Assembly: GCF_963678635.1 (NCBI RefSeq)
Contig: NC_087066.1
Span: 34,229,301 to 34,293,300, forward strand
Direction of reading: 5' to 3'
Source of the DNA: Symsagittifera roscoffensis
Lineage: Eukaryota > Xenacoelomorpha > Acoela > Convolutidae
Length of the DNA: 64,000 nt
A program made the position numbers and the translations under genes. Below, in pieces: positions 54,066 to 64,000 of this stretch (position 1 is the first letter of the stretch; the number at the start of each line of letters is the position of its first letter). Below the pieces are notes generated by a model. It saw only the letters and a program-made list of their open reading frames with translations, ran no database searches and was not told where the DNA came from.

Positions 54066-56330
54066 TAAAATTGAAGAAATTTTTGATAAAACTTCAAACT
54101 TTTCCGCAACTATCTGCATCGTAGTGATCTATACAATAAACTAATCTACATGAAAAAAAAACATTAATTTACAAAAGTTGTTTATAATATTATAAATAAA
54201 TTTTAGTTCTAAAATGACCTCTGAAGATATTAATTAGATTAAATTACTTATCACCTCAAAAATTAAAAAGCAGATTTAGAATTTATTTGACTAGAAAAAT
54301 CAAAATTGTGATTTATTTATTTAGAAAAATACGTCTTTGAATTAAAAACTAAATATATTTGTAACTAAATTTTCAATGTTAGCTTCTTGCTTCTGAACTC
54401 ATCACGTATGTTCAATTTCGGTATCTACTTTTTTCTGATGTTTTCGCATATAATGTTAGCAGTTTAATTTGGCAATTCGATCTATTTTTGATATCTGAAT
54501 CAACATCTCCTCTATTTCCCCAAGTCTGCATTGCTGAAGATGTAGGTCTACTGGTGAGGCTACGTTCTTATGTTCCTCAATTCAAGTGGTCAAATGTCGA
54601 ACAGATTGTCCGACATTCCATGAGGTATATCGACTACACGATAGTGTATAAACCACTCTGCCCTTGAGGTCAATAAGAAACTCTAACTTCAGCGATGATA
54701 AACATGATTAAAACTTTTTTAAGGAGAAACCAACTTGAATGTTGATTGAACTCAGTAAATTGTTTTTTTTTTTTTTTTTTTTTTAAACTTAAATTAATCA
54801 ACATGTACAAAAGTTTTGCAAAACATTGGCTTTTATTACCTTTGTTATACAGCATCAGCATGGGGTGCTTCGCATCCTTCGGTGATTCATTTGAATAATT
54901 TCTATAACTGTCCAGGGGAGTGCCTTTACATTCAATGATTTTGCACAGGATGTCTGCTGCCCTATTGTTCAAGGTACGGACTAGTCAACCAATGCGACCG
55001 AATAACTTCCATAGCTTTATCAAAATGCTGCCAGTGAGATGAACCCACGAACACTCCTTGTACAGTACCTTGGATACTTGTACTGAGATGAGGCACAGCT
55101 CCTATAGTTCAAAATAGTCCCAGTATCTGAGGATTTTTTGAAGCCAATTGAAGTTTACCCCCTTATCCTGTGATACTTAAATGTTTAAAACCAAAACGGC
55201 AATTTTTTCTGTGAATTGATTTCTTCCAGAGGCTACTCCAGTTTTGGATCAGGAGAAATAGTGGCACCAAGAACAGGAGCTGGCTCCTCTTTGACTGTTC
55301 TAACACTGTAATCTACACACCCTTGGAAAAACTATCCCTTAGAATATCATCCTCACCGTCTTTTAGCGCGGCAGCAGCTTTCTCCATGCCGGAGTATATC
55401 AGTTGTTGTTGCGTATACGTTTATTATAGCCCGTTTTTGAAATGGTACCAGTTTCAGTATCTCTCGCATTCAAACCTTTTTGATATTTATGTAAAGTTCC
55501 TGTTGCATTTTAGGCACAAACCGTTCTTGTCATTCTCTAATTATATCTCTGCTCCCGCCGGTAATTCTCGTACACTTTAAGCCATACTGGTTTTGCTTAT
55601 GCTTCTGCCGCGGCTTCTATTTCATATAAGTTTTTGCACGATGTTTTGTTTTCTCGATTGTGCTTATAAATAAATAACAATGTGAGTCAAAAAGTGCGTT
55701 TTGCTATATTTGGCACTATTTGGATGCTTAGGACTTGTTGACAGCGTTTCATGTATCAATCCAGGCAGTTCATTATTATCAGGTACTTTAACTTTTGCTT
55801 CTTTCTACTCCAAGAGGTTTATTTGGTCTCTTGGACAGCTTTTCCAACATTTTTCTTTAGTTTTCTGATGTAGTCTTTCGTCTTGCCCAAAACGGAAAAC
55901 AGATGCTCACTCTTTGTTGTCAAATTCTTTCTGCACAAGCGATCGGGCTGTAACTACCATCTTCGCAATTTTTATCCTGTCCTCATCAGCCCTAAACGTC
56001 TCAGTTCTCAGTAGTTCAGGTTAAAGTTATTATGCACGGCTTGGTCCAAAAAAACAGTTTCGAGAACAACCGTCTCGAGAAAACAATAAATTTTAAAATA
56101 AACTTTTATCAGTTTTCAGAACTTCTCTCAGAAACTTCGGTCTATGTATTTGAACTTTTTTAAATAATTGTAAATAGTCCTACAGACCTTTCCAAAAATT
56201 TTTTTTCTGTTTAAAATTTGTCTGAGTCAAACCAAAGGTAAAAAATGCGGTCCTTGTTTTGCAGATCACCAGTCAGCAAAACTCACAATTTACAAAGCAA
56301 AATAATTCCTACTCGCCACAACTTTGTCCT
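54066..56330. repeat. right copy of the segmental duplication, internally deleted
   Basis: Follows 50770-53715 in order. At about 55587 it jumps from the equivalent of 52231 to the equivalent of about 52950, so RT motifs 1-3 of the Penelope-like element are lost. A run of 22 T (54763-54784) marks a small local insertion absent from the left copy. Confidence 0.85.
54480..56050 (-). pseudogene. Penelope-like element 3, deleted duplicate
   Basis: The same minus-strand blocks as the left copy (pre-RT block about 55960, PHD remnant about 55500, thumb block about 55130, GIY-YIG end about 54560), without the RT fingers and palm. It arose by duplication, not by a new insertion, because its flanks are duplicated too. 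Confidence 0.7.
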
Positions 56331-56377
56331 TGAAGCGCAGTTTCTTCCTGTGCTTTCAATTTTGTGCTTTCAACAGC

Positions 56378-56951
56378 GCCTCACTGTCCATCGACTATCG
56401 TAGATCTGATCCATCGAGTGTGTTTTCTACTATGCAAGAGCTCCATTGTCACGCGCAGCTGAAGATACTACTCCGTAGGTAAGCTCTACTTTTTAACAAA
56501 ATTATGTTCTGCGAACGTTTCAGCCTTTTTAGTTCAACTACTCGGCACTGGATCAGTTCAACCCATGCTTCCTCCTTGTTTTCGATAGTCTCTGTTGCTT
56601 GCCCTGACATTCAATAAAAATCAAACCATTGTTTTTTTGTGTGCCTCGATAAATCGCAGAAACTTCAGCTCCAATTCTGCAATCTGAAGCAGGTTCAAAT
56701 TTTCCTTGAGCTGATCTGGATCGTTCTTTTTGCTATTAGAGAGTAGCATCTTTCCTGCGGGAAAAATAAATGATCCAGTGCCGAGTAGTTGAACTAAAAA
56801 GGCTGAAACGTTCGCAGAACTTGTTTTTGTTAAAAAGTATAGAGCTTACCTACGGAGTAGTATCTTCAGCTGCGCGTGACAATGGAGCTCTTGCATAGTA
56901 GAAAACGTACTCGATGGATCAGATTTACGATAGTCGATGGACAGTGAGGCT
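56378..56951. repeat. inverted repeat with 178-181-bp arms
   Basis: The left arm 56378-56555 is the complement of the right arm 56771-56951, with few differences, around 215 bases of unique sequence. The right arm runs into the RNase H part of the second gypsy copy at its inner coding stretch (TACTCGATGGATCAG, cf. TACTCGATGGACCAG at 21526). The left arm is therefore probably an inverted duplicate of that part plus its left flank. Confidence 0.9.
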
Positions 56952-57130
56952 GTATAGTTATCAGATGACCATCGAACACAAATCGCGCGACTACTCACTA
57001 GGTGGCTTGAAAAATCAGGCCGCCCCATACCGGGACAACCCATGCTCCCTGTCGTGAAAGCTTCTAAAATCAAAAAAGATCAAAAGTGACCCTTATCCCC
57101 TGGTTTGAGCTTGCGCTGCGGATGAGCTTG
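56905..57130 (+). pseudogene. second gypsy copy: RNase H end and linker
   Basis: Matches 21526-21860: YSMDQIYDSRWTVRLYSYQM-like RNase H end, followed by RWLEKSGRPIPGQPMLPV and VVKASKIKKDQK. Divergence is much greater than between young copies. The rest up to 57316 is not clearly alignable. The copy resumes after the LINE insertion at 58568. Confidence 0.72.
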
Positions 57131-57316
57131 CGCTAGTAGCTGTACCCTAACTTCCGACTCGATTAATCACGAACGCAACCGTCGTCCGCACGAAATTGGA
57201 ATCCTTAAAACAAAACACAACACCCTTGATGAAGATATGGTGTGTCGAAATGGTGGACGAAGCCCATGCTTCCAAACAAGCTATCCATTATCAAATCTCG
57301 TAGGGCTCAGCGGAAT

Positions 57317-58567
57317 TTATTATTATTATTATGAATTTACAGTAAAACAATACTGAAGGGTGTATAAGACCCCGAAACGAAAATCAAACGCTAAAAGTTA
57401 GTTTGGCGACAATTTGCACAAAGGCAAAGAACGCGCCAAGTACAAGAAGAAGAAGAGTTGTAGACATCATTGAAATAGCACCAGTAAGTTTTCAACAGTC
57501 TTGCTTTGAGGCCGTTAGAATTGAGGAAATCTATTCTGTTGTTCAATAGGTTTGTGAGTCTCTGTGTGCGATACCAGAAATTTCCTTTCAGCTGTTCTTT
57601 GCTGACGTAAGGCAGGTCAAAAAGGTTGTTTCTCCGGGAAGAAAAGTTCACAAAGGGATGCCAGTTGAAGTCGAAACGATTGTTTATGACTTTGGATAAC
57701 GTCAAAATGTCGTTCAGCTCGATGTACAAAGAAAGAGGCAAGAGATTCAACGTAGACAATTTGTCAGTATAGCAATTCTCCGAATAGTTTGTTGCCCAGT
57801 TCGCAGCTTTCTTCTGAATGTTTTCGAGTTTTGTGAGGTCCGTTTTCGAAGAATACCAAACTGAGCTCCCGTAGCATATGATAGGTAAAACCATCGACTT
57901 GTAGAGATTAACTTTTGTTGATGCTTGAAGTTGCTTCGCCGAGGATCGCTTTAAAAGGAATAGGACTTTGATCGCTTTGGCAGATGCGAACTTTATGTGT
58001 TCGCTCCACTTTAGAGAACTTGAAACCTTCACTCCGAGATCTTTTTCACAACTTGATGTTTTCAATTCGTTGCACCCAAGGTAGAAAGGTCCACAGTTTT
58101 TAGTTTTGAAGTGCATAACGCAACACTTATCTATGTTGAAAGACATTTGATGTGAGGTACACCAATTCCATAGGCGGTCGAGGTCGAACTGTAGATCGCA
58201 GGGCTCATTGTGCTTGTGTAGTGATAGGAGTTTAGAATCGTCGGCAAAGCTGAAAACCTCTGATGATAGATCGTTGGGAAGATCAATCAAATATATTAGA
58301 AAAAGCAGTGGTCCCAGAATTGATCCCTGTGGGACGCCACTTGAGACCGATAGGTATTCTGAGGCGCGTCCTTCGATGTCCACAAATTGTTGCCTGTTTT
58401 TCAGATAACTTTGCAGAACTTTGAGCATGTTTCCTCGGACACCAATTTTGGAGAGTTTTGACAGGAGAATATTGTGGTCAATTTTGTCGAAGGCTTTCGA
58501 GAAGTCTAAGTACACTGCGTCTACTACTTGTTCACTGATATCAACGTTGGAGTAGATATCAACGGTG
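57317..58567 (-). mobile_element. CR1/jockey-type LINE, 5'-truncated, inserted into gypsy copy 2
   Basis: A minus-strand LINE fragment of about 1.25 kb. The 3' end is a (TAA)n tail (57317-57334 on the plus strand as TTATTATTATTATTATG). Gypsy-derived sequence lies on both sides (56905-57130 and 58568 onward), so this element went in later. No target duplication could be confirmed, because the left flank is poorly alignable. Confidence 0.85.
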
Positions 58568-58575
58568 ATGAGCAA
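57391..58575 (-). CDS. LINE reverse transcriptase, intact 394-codon frame
   Basis: The most intact coding frame in the window. Motif A VYLDFSKAFDKIDH (Asp24), motif B SSGVPQGSILGPLLFLIYL (81-85 VPQGS), catalytic FADD (110-113), then FNIDKCCVMHFKTKN, KDLGVKVSSSLKWSEHI, NLYKSMVLPIICYGSSVWY and a Cys-rich end CTWRVLCLCANC. It is the RT palm to C-terminus of a CR1/jockey-type element. The endonuclease and RT fingers are missing through 5' truncation, and the first Met and next few codons come from the flanking gypsy sequence. It resembles the decayed copy at 1-1.3 kb but is much younger. The 3' UTR is about 75 bases. Confidence 0.93.
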   Translation of the reverse strand: MLITVDIYSNVDISEQVVDAVYLDFSKAFDKIDHNILLSKLSKIGVRGNMLKVLQSYLKNRQQFVDIEGRASEYLSVSSGVPQGSILGPLLFLIYLIDLPNDLSSEVFSFADDSKLLSLHKHNEPCDLQFDLDRLWNWCTSHQMSFNIDKCCVMHFKTKNCGPFYLGCNELKTSSCEKDLGVKVSSSLKWSEHIKFASAKAIKVLFLLKRSSAKQLQASTKVNLYKSMVLPIICYGSSVWYSSKTDLTKLENIQKKAANWATNYSENCYTDKLSTLNLLPLSLYIELNDILTLSKVINNRFDFNWHPFVNFSSRRNNLFDLPYVSKEQLKGNFWYRTQRLTNLLNNRIDFLNSNGLKARLLKTYWCYFNDVYNSSSSCTWRVLCLCANCRQTNF

Positions 58576-59700
58576 CTTGAAGAGATGGAGATGAATAGAA
58601 AATGGAGCGCAAGATAAAGGTGATCTGAAGGAGACACTGGTAAGATCCTAGTATTTTTAATTTAAAAAGAACTGATTTGATGATTTTGAATAAAATTGGA
58701 GTTAGGGCATGCAACTGGAAGGAAAATGAGGAATTCCTATACCTTTATAATTCAATGGTCGTGGCTCAACTATATCAGACACATTTAATGTTTCGTTCTC
58801 AAGAGCAAATGGGACATCAGGGTATTGACAAAAGTTTTAGCAGGGTGCTAAATCAATTCGAGTGCTATGGCATTGTTGACAACTGACCAAAGAGCCGATG
58901 AATAGGTTGTCGAGTGGGCACAGTTCAACTCGACAAACTATCATCCTCAAGCGAATGCCCTGGTTGAAAGACAGAACCAAACACAGGTCTTCAGATTCAA
59001 AATCTGTTGGTTACGATACATGTACAACTGAAGAAAGCACTTACCGCAGGAAATGGGAGCATACAGTAGCACGGAGCAGCCCACATATTGTACTGACCGG
59101 TCATCATGAAAGCATTTTTAATGACCTTTGTTGCCCTGAATGTGAAAGAAAAAAAACTTCTCTGCAAGAATTTTTCTGTGATGTCATGAAAAGATGGCAG
59201 GAACCAAATGACCTATGCCGAAGGAACACGCAGCAGGCACAAATAAGAAGAAGCGAAGATTCGATAGAAAACCCGATGTAAAAGCATACTCCGTGTGAGA
59301 CTTTTCTATACTATATAACTCCTTCATTTACATGACCTCATATGACCGCGAATTTAATTTACATTTTTTTCCAACAAGTGATTACCCCACAAGGAAACAA
59401 AAAAATGCTTAAAAAGTTACCGAGTTCACCAAGGCGGTCATTTCTATCCATTGAGCACCAGAAGCGCTCATTCGTCGGAAGACAGGTGCATTCCAGCGGA
59501 CCTGCTCGAAAATGATTTTTTGATAGCTGATCCTGCTGAGGAAGTGAGTGAAAGAGGAACACGCGACAGGAACGATGGGAACAAATTGATGAATATTCAT
59601 GACCTGCCTTTGAACCTAGAACTGAATGAACGAAGAGACGTCGACAATGAAACTTTTCTTTATGCCGAAGAAGAACAAATTGAGGCGGAATAAGTAGAAT
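58568..59700 (+). pseudogene. second gypsy copy: integrase and tail
   Basis: Resumes at the point matching about 22930 (GAGCAA...AAAGGTGATCTG). It has LYNSMVVAQLYQTHLMFRSQ and EQMGHQGIDKSFSRVL (H2C2 part, 58740-58860). A jump then leads to NYHPQANALVERQNQ-like and HIVLTGHHESIFND pieces (58930-59130), DLCRRNTQQAQIRRSED and, at 59460-59690, SSEDRCIPADLLENDFLIAD. All occur in the same order as in the copy at 22.9-24.3 kb. Most of the integrase core is deleted. Confidence 0.78.
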
Positions 59701-59786
59701 TCAAGTCCGATTTAGGCTTGAAAAAAGAGGCAATGAAACCAAGAAATTCAATAGATACGGCAATGATTTTGTACCTGAGATTACTT

Positions 59787-60040
59787 GAGCTTATAAATCA
59801 GCAAATCAAAAAATAAAAGACAATTAAATTAAATTTTAAAATCGAGTTATAAAAACAAGGAACAATCTCACCCGAGCTCAGTAGGTCCAGCGGTGCACCA
59901 CCAGACTTTTCAAGCCAGTTCCAGTTTCCCACCTCCCCACAGAAAGCCACTTGACAGACCTGTCTCTAAAATCCCTCATAGGGCGCTCCACAAACATCAA
60001 ACATAAAAAATCTATTTAATAAGTTTATCACAACAATTAG
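59787..60040 (-). repeat. third, diverged copy of the RLE-family 5' segment
   Basis: Follows 48845-49110 and 50210-50470 in order (TAAATCAGC, CTCAGTAGGTCCAGCG, CAAGCCAGTTCCA, GACAGACCTGTCTCTAAAAT, AGGGCGCTC). It is isolated from any RT sequence and older than the tandem pair. Confidence 0.75.
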
Positions 60041-60052
60041 GCGAGAAAATAA

Positions 60053-60317
60053 GACAAAGAACAGTTGTGGAAAATTGTAACATTCGCCCGGAAGTGCATA
60101 TCGACGGAAAATAAAGCTAGGTTCTAAAACGACTGGCTAGCGTCTAAACACAGCTCTACATGCTTTTCACCACCAAAAGAACTGGCTTTGGCAGAGACGG
60201 TGAAAAGCATGTAGAGCTGTGTTTAGACGCTAGCCAGTCGTTTTAGAACCTAGCTTTATTTTCCGTCGATATGTACTTCCGGGCGAATGTTGCAATTTTC
60301 CACAACTGTTCTTCGTC
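60053..60317. repeat. DR1 hairpin: near-perfect 119-bp inverted repeat
   Basis: The left arm 60053-60171 and right arm 60199-60317 are almost perfect complements around a 27-base loop (ACCAAAAGAACTGGCTTTGG...). The arms contain the DR1 3' end (ATTTTCCGTCGATATGTACT, GCGAATGTT). The loop plus right arm align with 31085-31202 of the single-sided DR1 copy. It is therefore an inverted duplication of the DR1 end, or the hairpin form from which the other copies derive. Confidence 0.92.
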
Positions 60318-60370
60318 TAATTTTTCGGCGTCTCTGTTTCAACTGTTTTTGTTCTCTTTTTTCATTCAAA

Positions 60371-60918
60371 ATGGCCGCTCCCGCATTTCTCAGAAATGAT
60401 CTGGTTCGAATTTAAAATTTAAAAATTCTAGAACATTCCGACCCTCCTTTTCATTGCCAATCTGGTGCTAACGCCTTTTTTGTTCTTATTCTAGTGCGTC
60501 GACCGGTTCGACTGTGCCAATCCGGGGGAATGGCACAAATATTTGGTAGATGTTAGGTTCGTGTTGTTTCGCAAGTAGTGCAAAACTGAATTTGTTTTCA
60601 GGTAATATATGCTTGTTTTGTCCATGCAACTGGAAACTACCCAATCAGATGATAATATCATCCTTCTTCTGTAAAACAGTGAAATGCGGAATTAGGTTCG
60701 AACCAAATTTAATCCGTTATTCAAAGTTACGAAGCACTGTTTTGACTCGAGATGGATGGACGTATAGAAAGTTAAACCTGGATCTGCGAATTCAGAGTAT
60801 CAGTGAATTAAATGACGAGGAGTTCAAACATGTGACCTCAAGTGCTAAAAATTTCTTTCAACATATTGGCTCAGCGGATAATTCTTTTGAATCATTGTCC
60901 TGTTTGGCAAGCTTAGTG
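60371..60918 (+). CDS. possible host-gene exons (uncertain)
   Basis: Candidate split coding region. ATG at 60371 in good context (AAAATGG) starts MAAPAFLRNDL, with a weak GT at 60404. A strong acceptor (TTTTTTGTTCTTATTCTAG, ending 60494) opens CVDRFDCANPGEWHKYL in the same phase, with a GTAGAT donor at 60546. Further on, an open stretch after the TTTGTTTTCAG acceptor (60601) or CTGTAAAACAG (60679) encodes FEPNLIRYSKLRSTVL, GWTYRKLNLDLRIQSISELN and NFFQHIGSADNSFESL. It ends at a textbook donor GTGAGT (60919). Phase between the second and third pieces does not fit with the donors I can see. I do not recognise the protein. Confidence 0.35.
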
Positions 60919-60959
60919 GTGAGTTATCTGCCAATCTGAACTTGAAAATGACAAATAAT

Positions 60960-62100
60960 TAAAGAATTCCCCGTTTAATGTCATGATAGTTTTTTTGCTT
61001 ATCATTTCTCATTGAAAATGGGGAGGAATTTTTGTCTTCGAATGTGTTTCAGTTTTTGTTTTTACCACTAAATCAGGTTTTACATATAATGATCTGAGTG
61101 GGTCGTGTGGTAATAATCGTGATTTGAATTACAATATCCAAAAAATGTCGAGAAAAATTCGGTTTGTTGTTTTTGATTTAGAGTCTGATTTCGAGCGAGG
61201 TCATAAAAATAGGTTTTTCAAATTCTTATTCTTTAAATTTATTTTCAGCCGTGAAATATGAGGTTTATTCCAGTAAAATTGGTTTATATTAGCGCATTTT
61301 CAGAATTTTTCAGATCAATAATAAAAATAAGCAATAAATGCATGATTTCTGAGCATTGGTCAGGAGTTGATAAACTTAGTCAGTACTCTTTTATAGGTCG
61401 TGATGATTTTTAAATTGTTTTTCCTTCTTAAAATTTTTAGCAAAAGTCTCAAAATTTCTTTACGCTCAGTTATGCTTTTTCGCGAAAGTTAGTTTATTTA
61501 GTTTGTTCAAAGGAGGGCAAACTCCTCTATCGAAAAACAGTGCTGTGAAGGTCACGAAAATCGTGTTAACTTTCTAATTTCTAAAATAAATCTAATCAGT
61601 TTTCCTAGCGAAATTAAAATTTTACCTATTGCTCCAGTTTTCGCAAACTGATTTAATTTTATCAAAAAGGTGTCAATCAAAATTGTTTGGAAATGTCGAA
61701 GAGCTTAAGGCTATATATTTGTTTGGAAATTAAAGCAAGTAGTTTTTTTCGGTTTTCTTGCATTCATTGACTTTTTCCAACGAATTTATTGTCTCTCTTT
61801 AGAGCAGACGAAATGTTGATGATAGAGATTTTTTGTTGCCTTTTTAAGATGAACAAATGCTGAAATATAAAACCCAAAGCAACAGATTTAGGTTTATTTT
61901 TACTTGACAATCTATCTATCTAAACTTTTTGATAGATAAATTTTTTGATATAAATGCGTTTGACACGTATCTTACCATGTCTTAGCGTTTTTTCGCAACA
62001 GTTAAGGGCATAACGTGGTTAAGCTATATCGTATATTGCGATGCTTAAATTTTTTTTTGATTTTCCAGTTTGAATCTTGTGTTGATTTCGCATAAAGGAA
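60960..62100. other. AT-rich non-coding, possible intron
   Basis: No gene, RNA or clear repeat seen. If the exon model just upstream is right, this is intronic. Confidence 0.4.
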
Positions 62101-62109
62101 AATTAGCAA

Positions 62110-63600
62110 CACACTCGTGGGGTGCTGCCAGGGTTTCCCTAGGGGTTGCGAATTTGGCCTCCAATTATGAATAAACAAATCCTTTTTAGTGTACGAGATA
62201 CGACAGTTTTTGTGATTTTTTCAAAACTTGAAATTCCCAGCCCCGTTTTTTGTGGTGCTGTCAGATTACCCTCAATGATTGCGAATTTTGTCTCCAAATA
62301 TGACTGCTCAAATCCTTGTAGTTTTTGAGATATGATGTGTCTGATGATTTCTTTTAAATTTTTCAGAAAACTTAGATTTTAGAAAGATTATAACATTTAA
62401 AATTACCGATTTTGTCGTTGGGTGCTGTGAGGGTACTCTCAACAGTTTCAAGATTCAAATCCTGCGTCCAAATGCGACTGCTCAAATGCTCTCAATTTTA
62501 GTAATATGACGTTTTTTTCTGATTTTTTCAAAAAATTTTCAGAAAACTTAAATTCTATTTTTTTTTTAGATTTTGAAATCGTTTTACCGTTTTCCTAGCG
62601 GAAACTCATTTTACAAAATAATTTACAAAATTTGTTGAAAATCCCAGCCCTGTATTTTGGTGCTGTCAGGTTACCCTCAAGGATTGCGAACTTTGCCTCC
62701 AAATATGACTGCTCAAATCCTTGTAGTTTTTGAGATATGATGTGTTTGATGATTTCTTTTTAACTTTTCAGAAAACTTAGATTTTAAAAAGATTATAACA
62801 TTTAAAATTACCGATTTTGTCGTTGGGTGCTGTTAGGGTGCTCTCAGCAGTTTTAAGATTCAAATCTTGCGTCCAAATGCGACTGCTGAAATGCTCTTAA
62901 TTTTAGTGATATAACGTTTTTTTCAGATTTTGAAATTTGCAACTTTTCAGTAGGAACCTATCAGAGACTTCTCGGGTGTTGCGAATCTGGCATACAAATG
63001 TGACAACTCAAATCTATTTAGTTTTCGAGATACGGCGTTTTTTGCGAGTTTTCAAAGACTTTTCAGAAAACTTAAATTCATTTTTTTAATTTTGAAATTC
63101 CCTTCCTTGTAAAACTAAAATGTAATACATTTTTTTCATATTTGGAAATTCCCAACGCTTTAGTTGGAGGCTGTCAGATTAATCGAGTGGGCTTGCGAAC
63201 CTCCTTTCCACATATGACTGCTCAAGTCTTCGTAATTTTTGAGATGTGACGTTTTTATGATTTTTAATTTTTTTTCCACAAATTTTGAAAACCTTAACCC
63301 TGTTTTTGGGTACTGTGAGAGTACTCCCAGGAGTCGAAAATTTTGCGTCCAAATGCGACTGCTTGAATGCATTTTATTTCCAATTTATGACGGTTTGTCA
63401 TGTCATTTTAGATCGTTTCAAAGGAACTAAGATGTGAAAACTTTATGGTTTTCAGTTTGAATTTAAAAAAGTAAAAAAAAAAACAATTAAAGAATTTTGA
63501 ATTTACCAAACTTGTAGTCAGGTGCTGCCAGGGTATACTCAAAGGATGCTAACGTTTTTTCCAGCATATGCGGTTTTCTAAAAAAAAAATCGAACAGCGG
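62110..63600 (+). repeat. diverged tandem satellite, about 140-240-bp units with 404-bp higher order
   Basis: At least nine units share GGTGCTGTCAGGGTACTCTC, then TTGCGAATTTTG, CCAAATATGACTGCTCAAAT, GTAGTTTTTGAGATATGACG and TTTTCAGAAAACTTA. The GGTGCTG-type starts lie near 62121, 62256, 62421, 62660, 62825, 62975, 63166, 63307 and 63522. Segments 62240-62640 and 62645-63045 are much closer to each other than neighbouring units are, giving a 404-base higher-order repeat. No coding frame persists. Confidence 0.88.
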
Positions 63601-64000
63601 AGATGCGTAACACGCTAGTTGAAAATTATTTTAAAGTCAATCAAGTCTGATTTTGAATCGTTATTTTCAATTTTTTTTTCGATTAAACAGACTTGGCTCA
63701 TGATATATCAGTTGGTCAACTACTATTGCGTAGCTTCGAGGGGTAAATATGTTTTTATGTTTTCATGTGGTTCAGTATGGATGGGCTGTGTTTAAATGTT
63801 AAGATTTTCTTACAATCAAATGATAGAAACGAATGATTCTGCTCATTTATCGCTGATATATCGAGAAGCCTTGGAAAATTTTCCTATTTTTGCCGAAAAT
63901 AGTGCTCAAGAATTTCTGTTGAATTTCAGAATAATTTTTTTGAAATATTTTTCCTTCGAGTTCAACTGAAATATTTTTCCTTCAAGTTAATTTAGATATT
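63601..64000. other. no gene seen
   Basis: AT-rich end of the window without motif or repeat that I could match. Confidence 0.5.

Noticed and set aside
54763-54784. T22 run as a poly(A) tail of a minus-strand retrocopy
   Set aside because: No retrocopy or target duplication found; more likely a local homopolymer expansion in the duplicated segment.
60681-60710. GGTTCGAACC, a tRNA B-box-like sequence
   Set aside because: No matching A box, acceptor stem or cloverleaf; it lies in an open coding-like stretch.
1-64000. CRISPR arrays, operons, bacterial promoters or ribosome-binding sites
   Set aside because: The tandem repeats lack short regular spacers, and all coding traces are eukaryotic retroelements; no prokaryotic gene organisation is present.

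Overview
This 64-kb window reads as AT-rich animal (metazoan) nuclear DNA made almost entirely of decayed mobile elements and tandem repeats. There is no operon structure and no rRNA or convincing tRNA, and coding traces are broken by frameshifts and stops. The mix of elements points to an aquatic invertebrate, perhaps a cnidarian: CR1/jockey-type LINEs, LINEs with a restriction-like endonuclease, Penelope-like elements with GIY-YIG nucleases, and a gypsy-like element with a macro domain. That guess rests on remembered element families and is weak.

Layout, left to right. 0-1.4 kb: tail of a CR1/jockey-type LINE. 1.6-9.0 kb: two deletion derivatives of one RLE-type LINE family (SGNH-like, PHD-like, RT, zinc knuckle, endonuclease) sharing a long 3' sequence. 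3.5-15.4 kb: that 3' sequence is followed by a 2.1-kb non-coding unit in partial and tandem copies, ending in a roughly 28-bp minisatellite. 16.4-25.4 kb: a broken gypsy-like gag-pol (coiled-coil Gag, zinc knuckle, protease, RT, RNase H, integrase) ending in a divergent macro domain. 25.8-29.0 kb: a second long, broken coding region of unknown function on the same strand with similar purine-rich composition. 29.2-29.8 kb: a foldback element. 30.4-33.3 kb: a dispersed repeat, then another RLE-type LINE.

33.4-35.9 kb (minus) and 37.95-40.6 kb (plus): two Penelope-like elements. 41.6-50.8 kb (minus): a second RLE-type RT family. It is split by a 4.47-kb nearly full-length LINE with a 14-bp target-site duplication; its 5' part is tandemly duplicated. 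50.8-56.3 kb: a tandem duplication carrying a third Penelope-like element, the right copy internally deleted. 56.4-59.7 kb: an inverted repeat and a second decayed gypsy copy split by a CR1/jockey-type LINE. 60.05-60.32 kb: a near-perfect hairpin of the dispersed repeat. 60.37-60.92 kb: the best, still uncertain, candidate for host exons. 62.1-63.6 kb: a diverged satellite.

Most interesting points: (1) a PHD-like finger between RT motifs 4 and 5 in three independent Penelope-like loci; (2) a single-ORF LINE joining a decayed 2A-like motif, a PHD-like finger, proline-rich repeats, an APE endonuclease, RT and C2H2 fingers; (3) a gypsy-like pol with a terminal macro domain followed by about 3.2 kb of unrecognised coding sequence; (4) a LINE 3' region continuous with a 2.1-kb satellite unit. 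All family assignments were made by eye from translation; no search was run.
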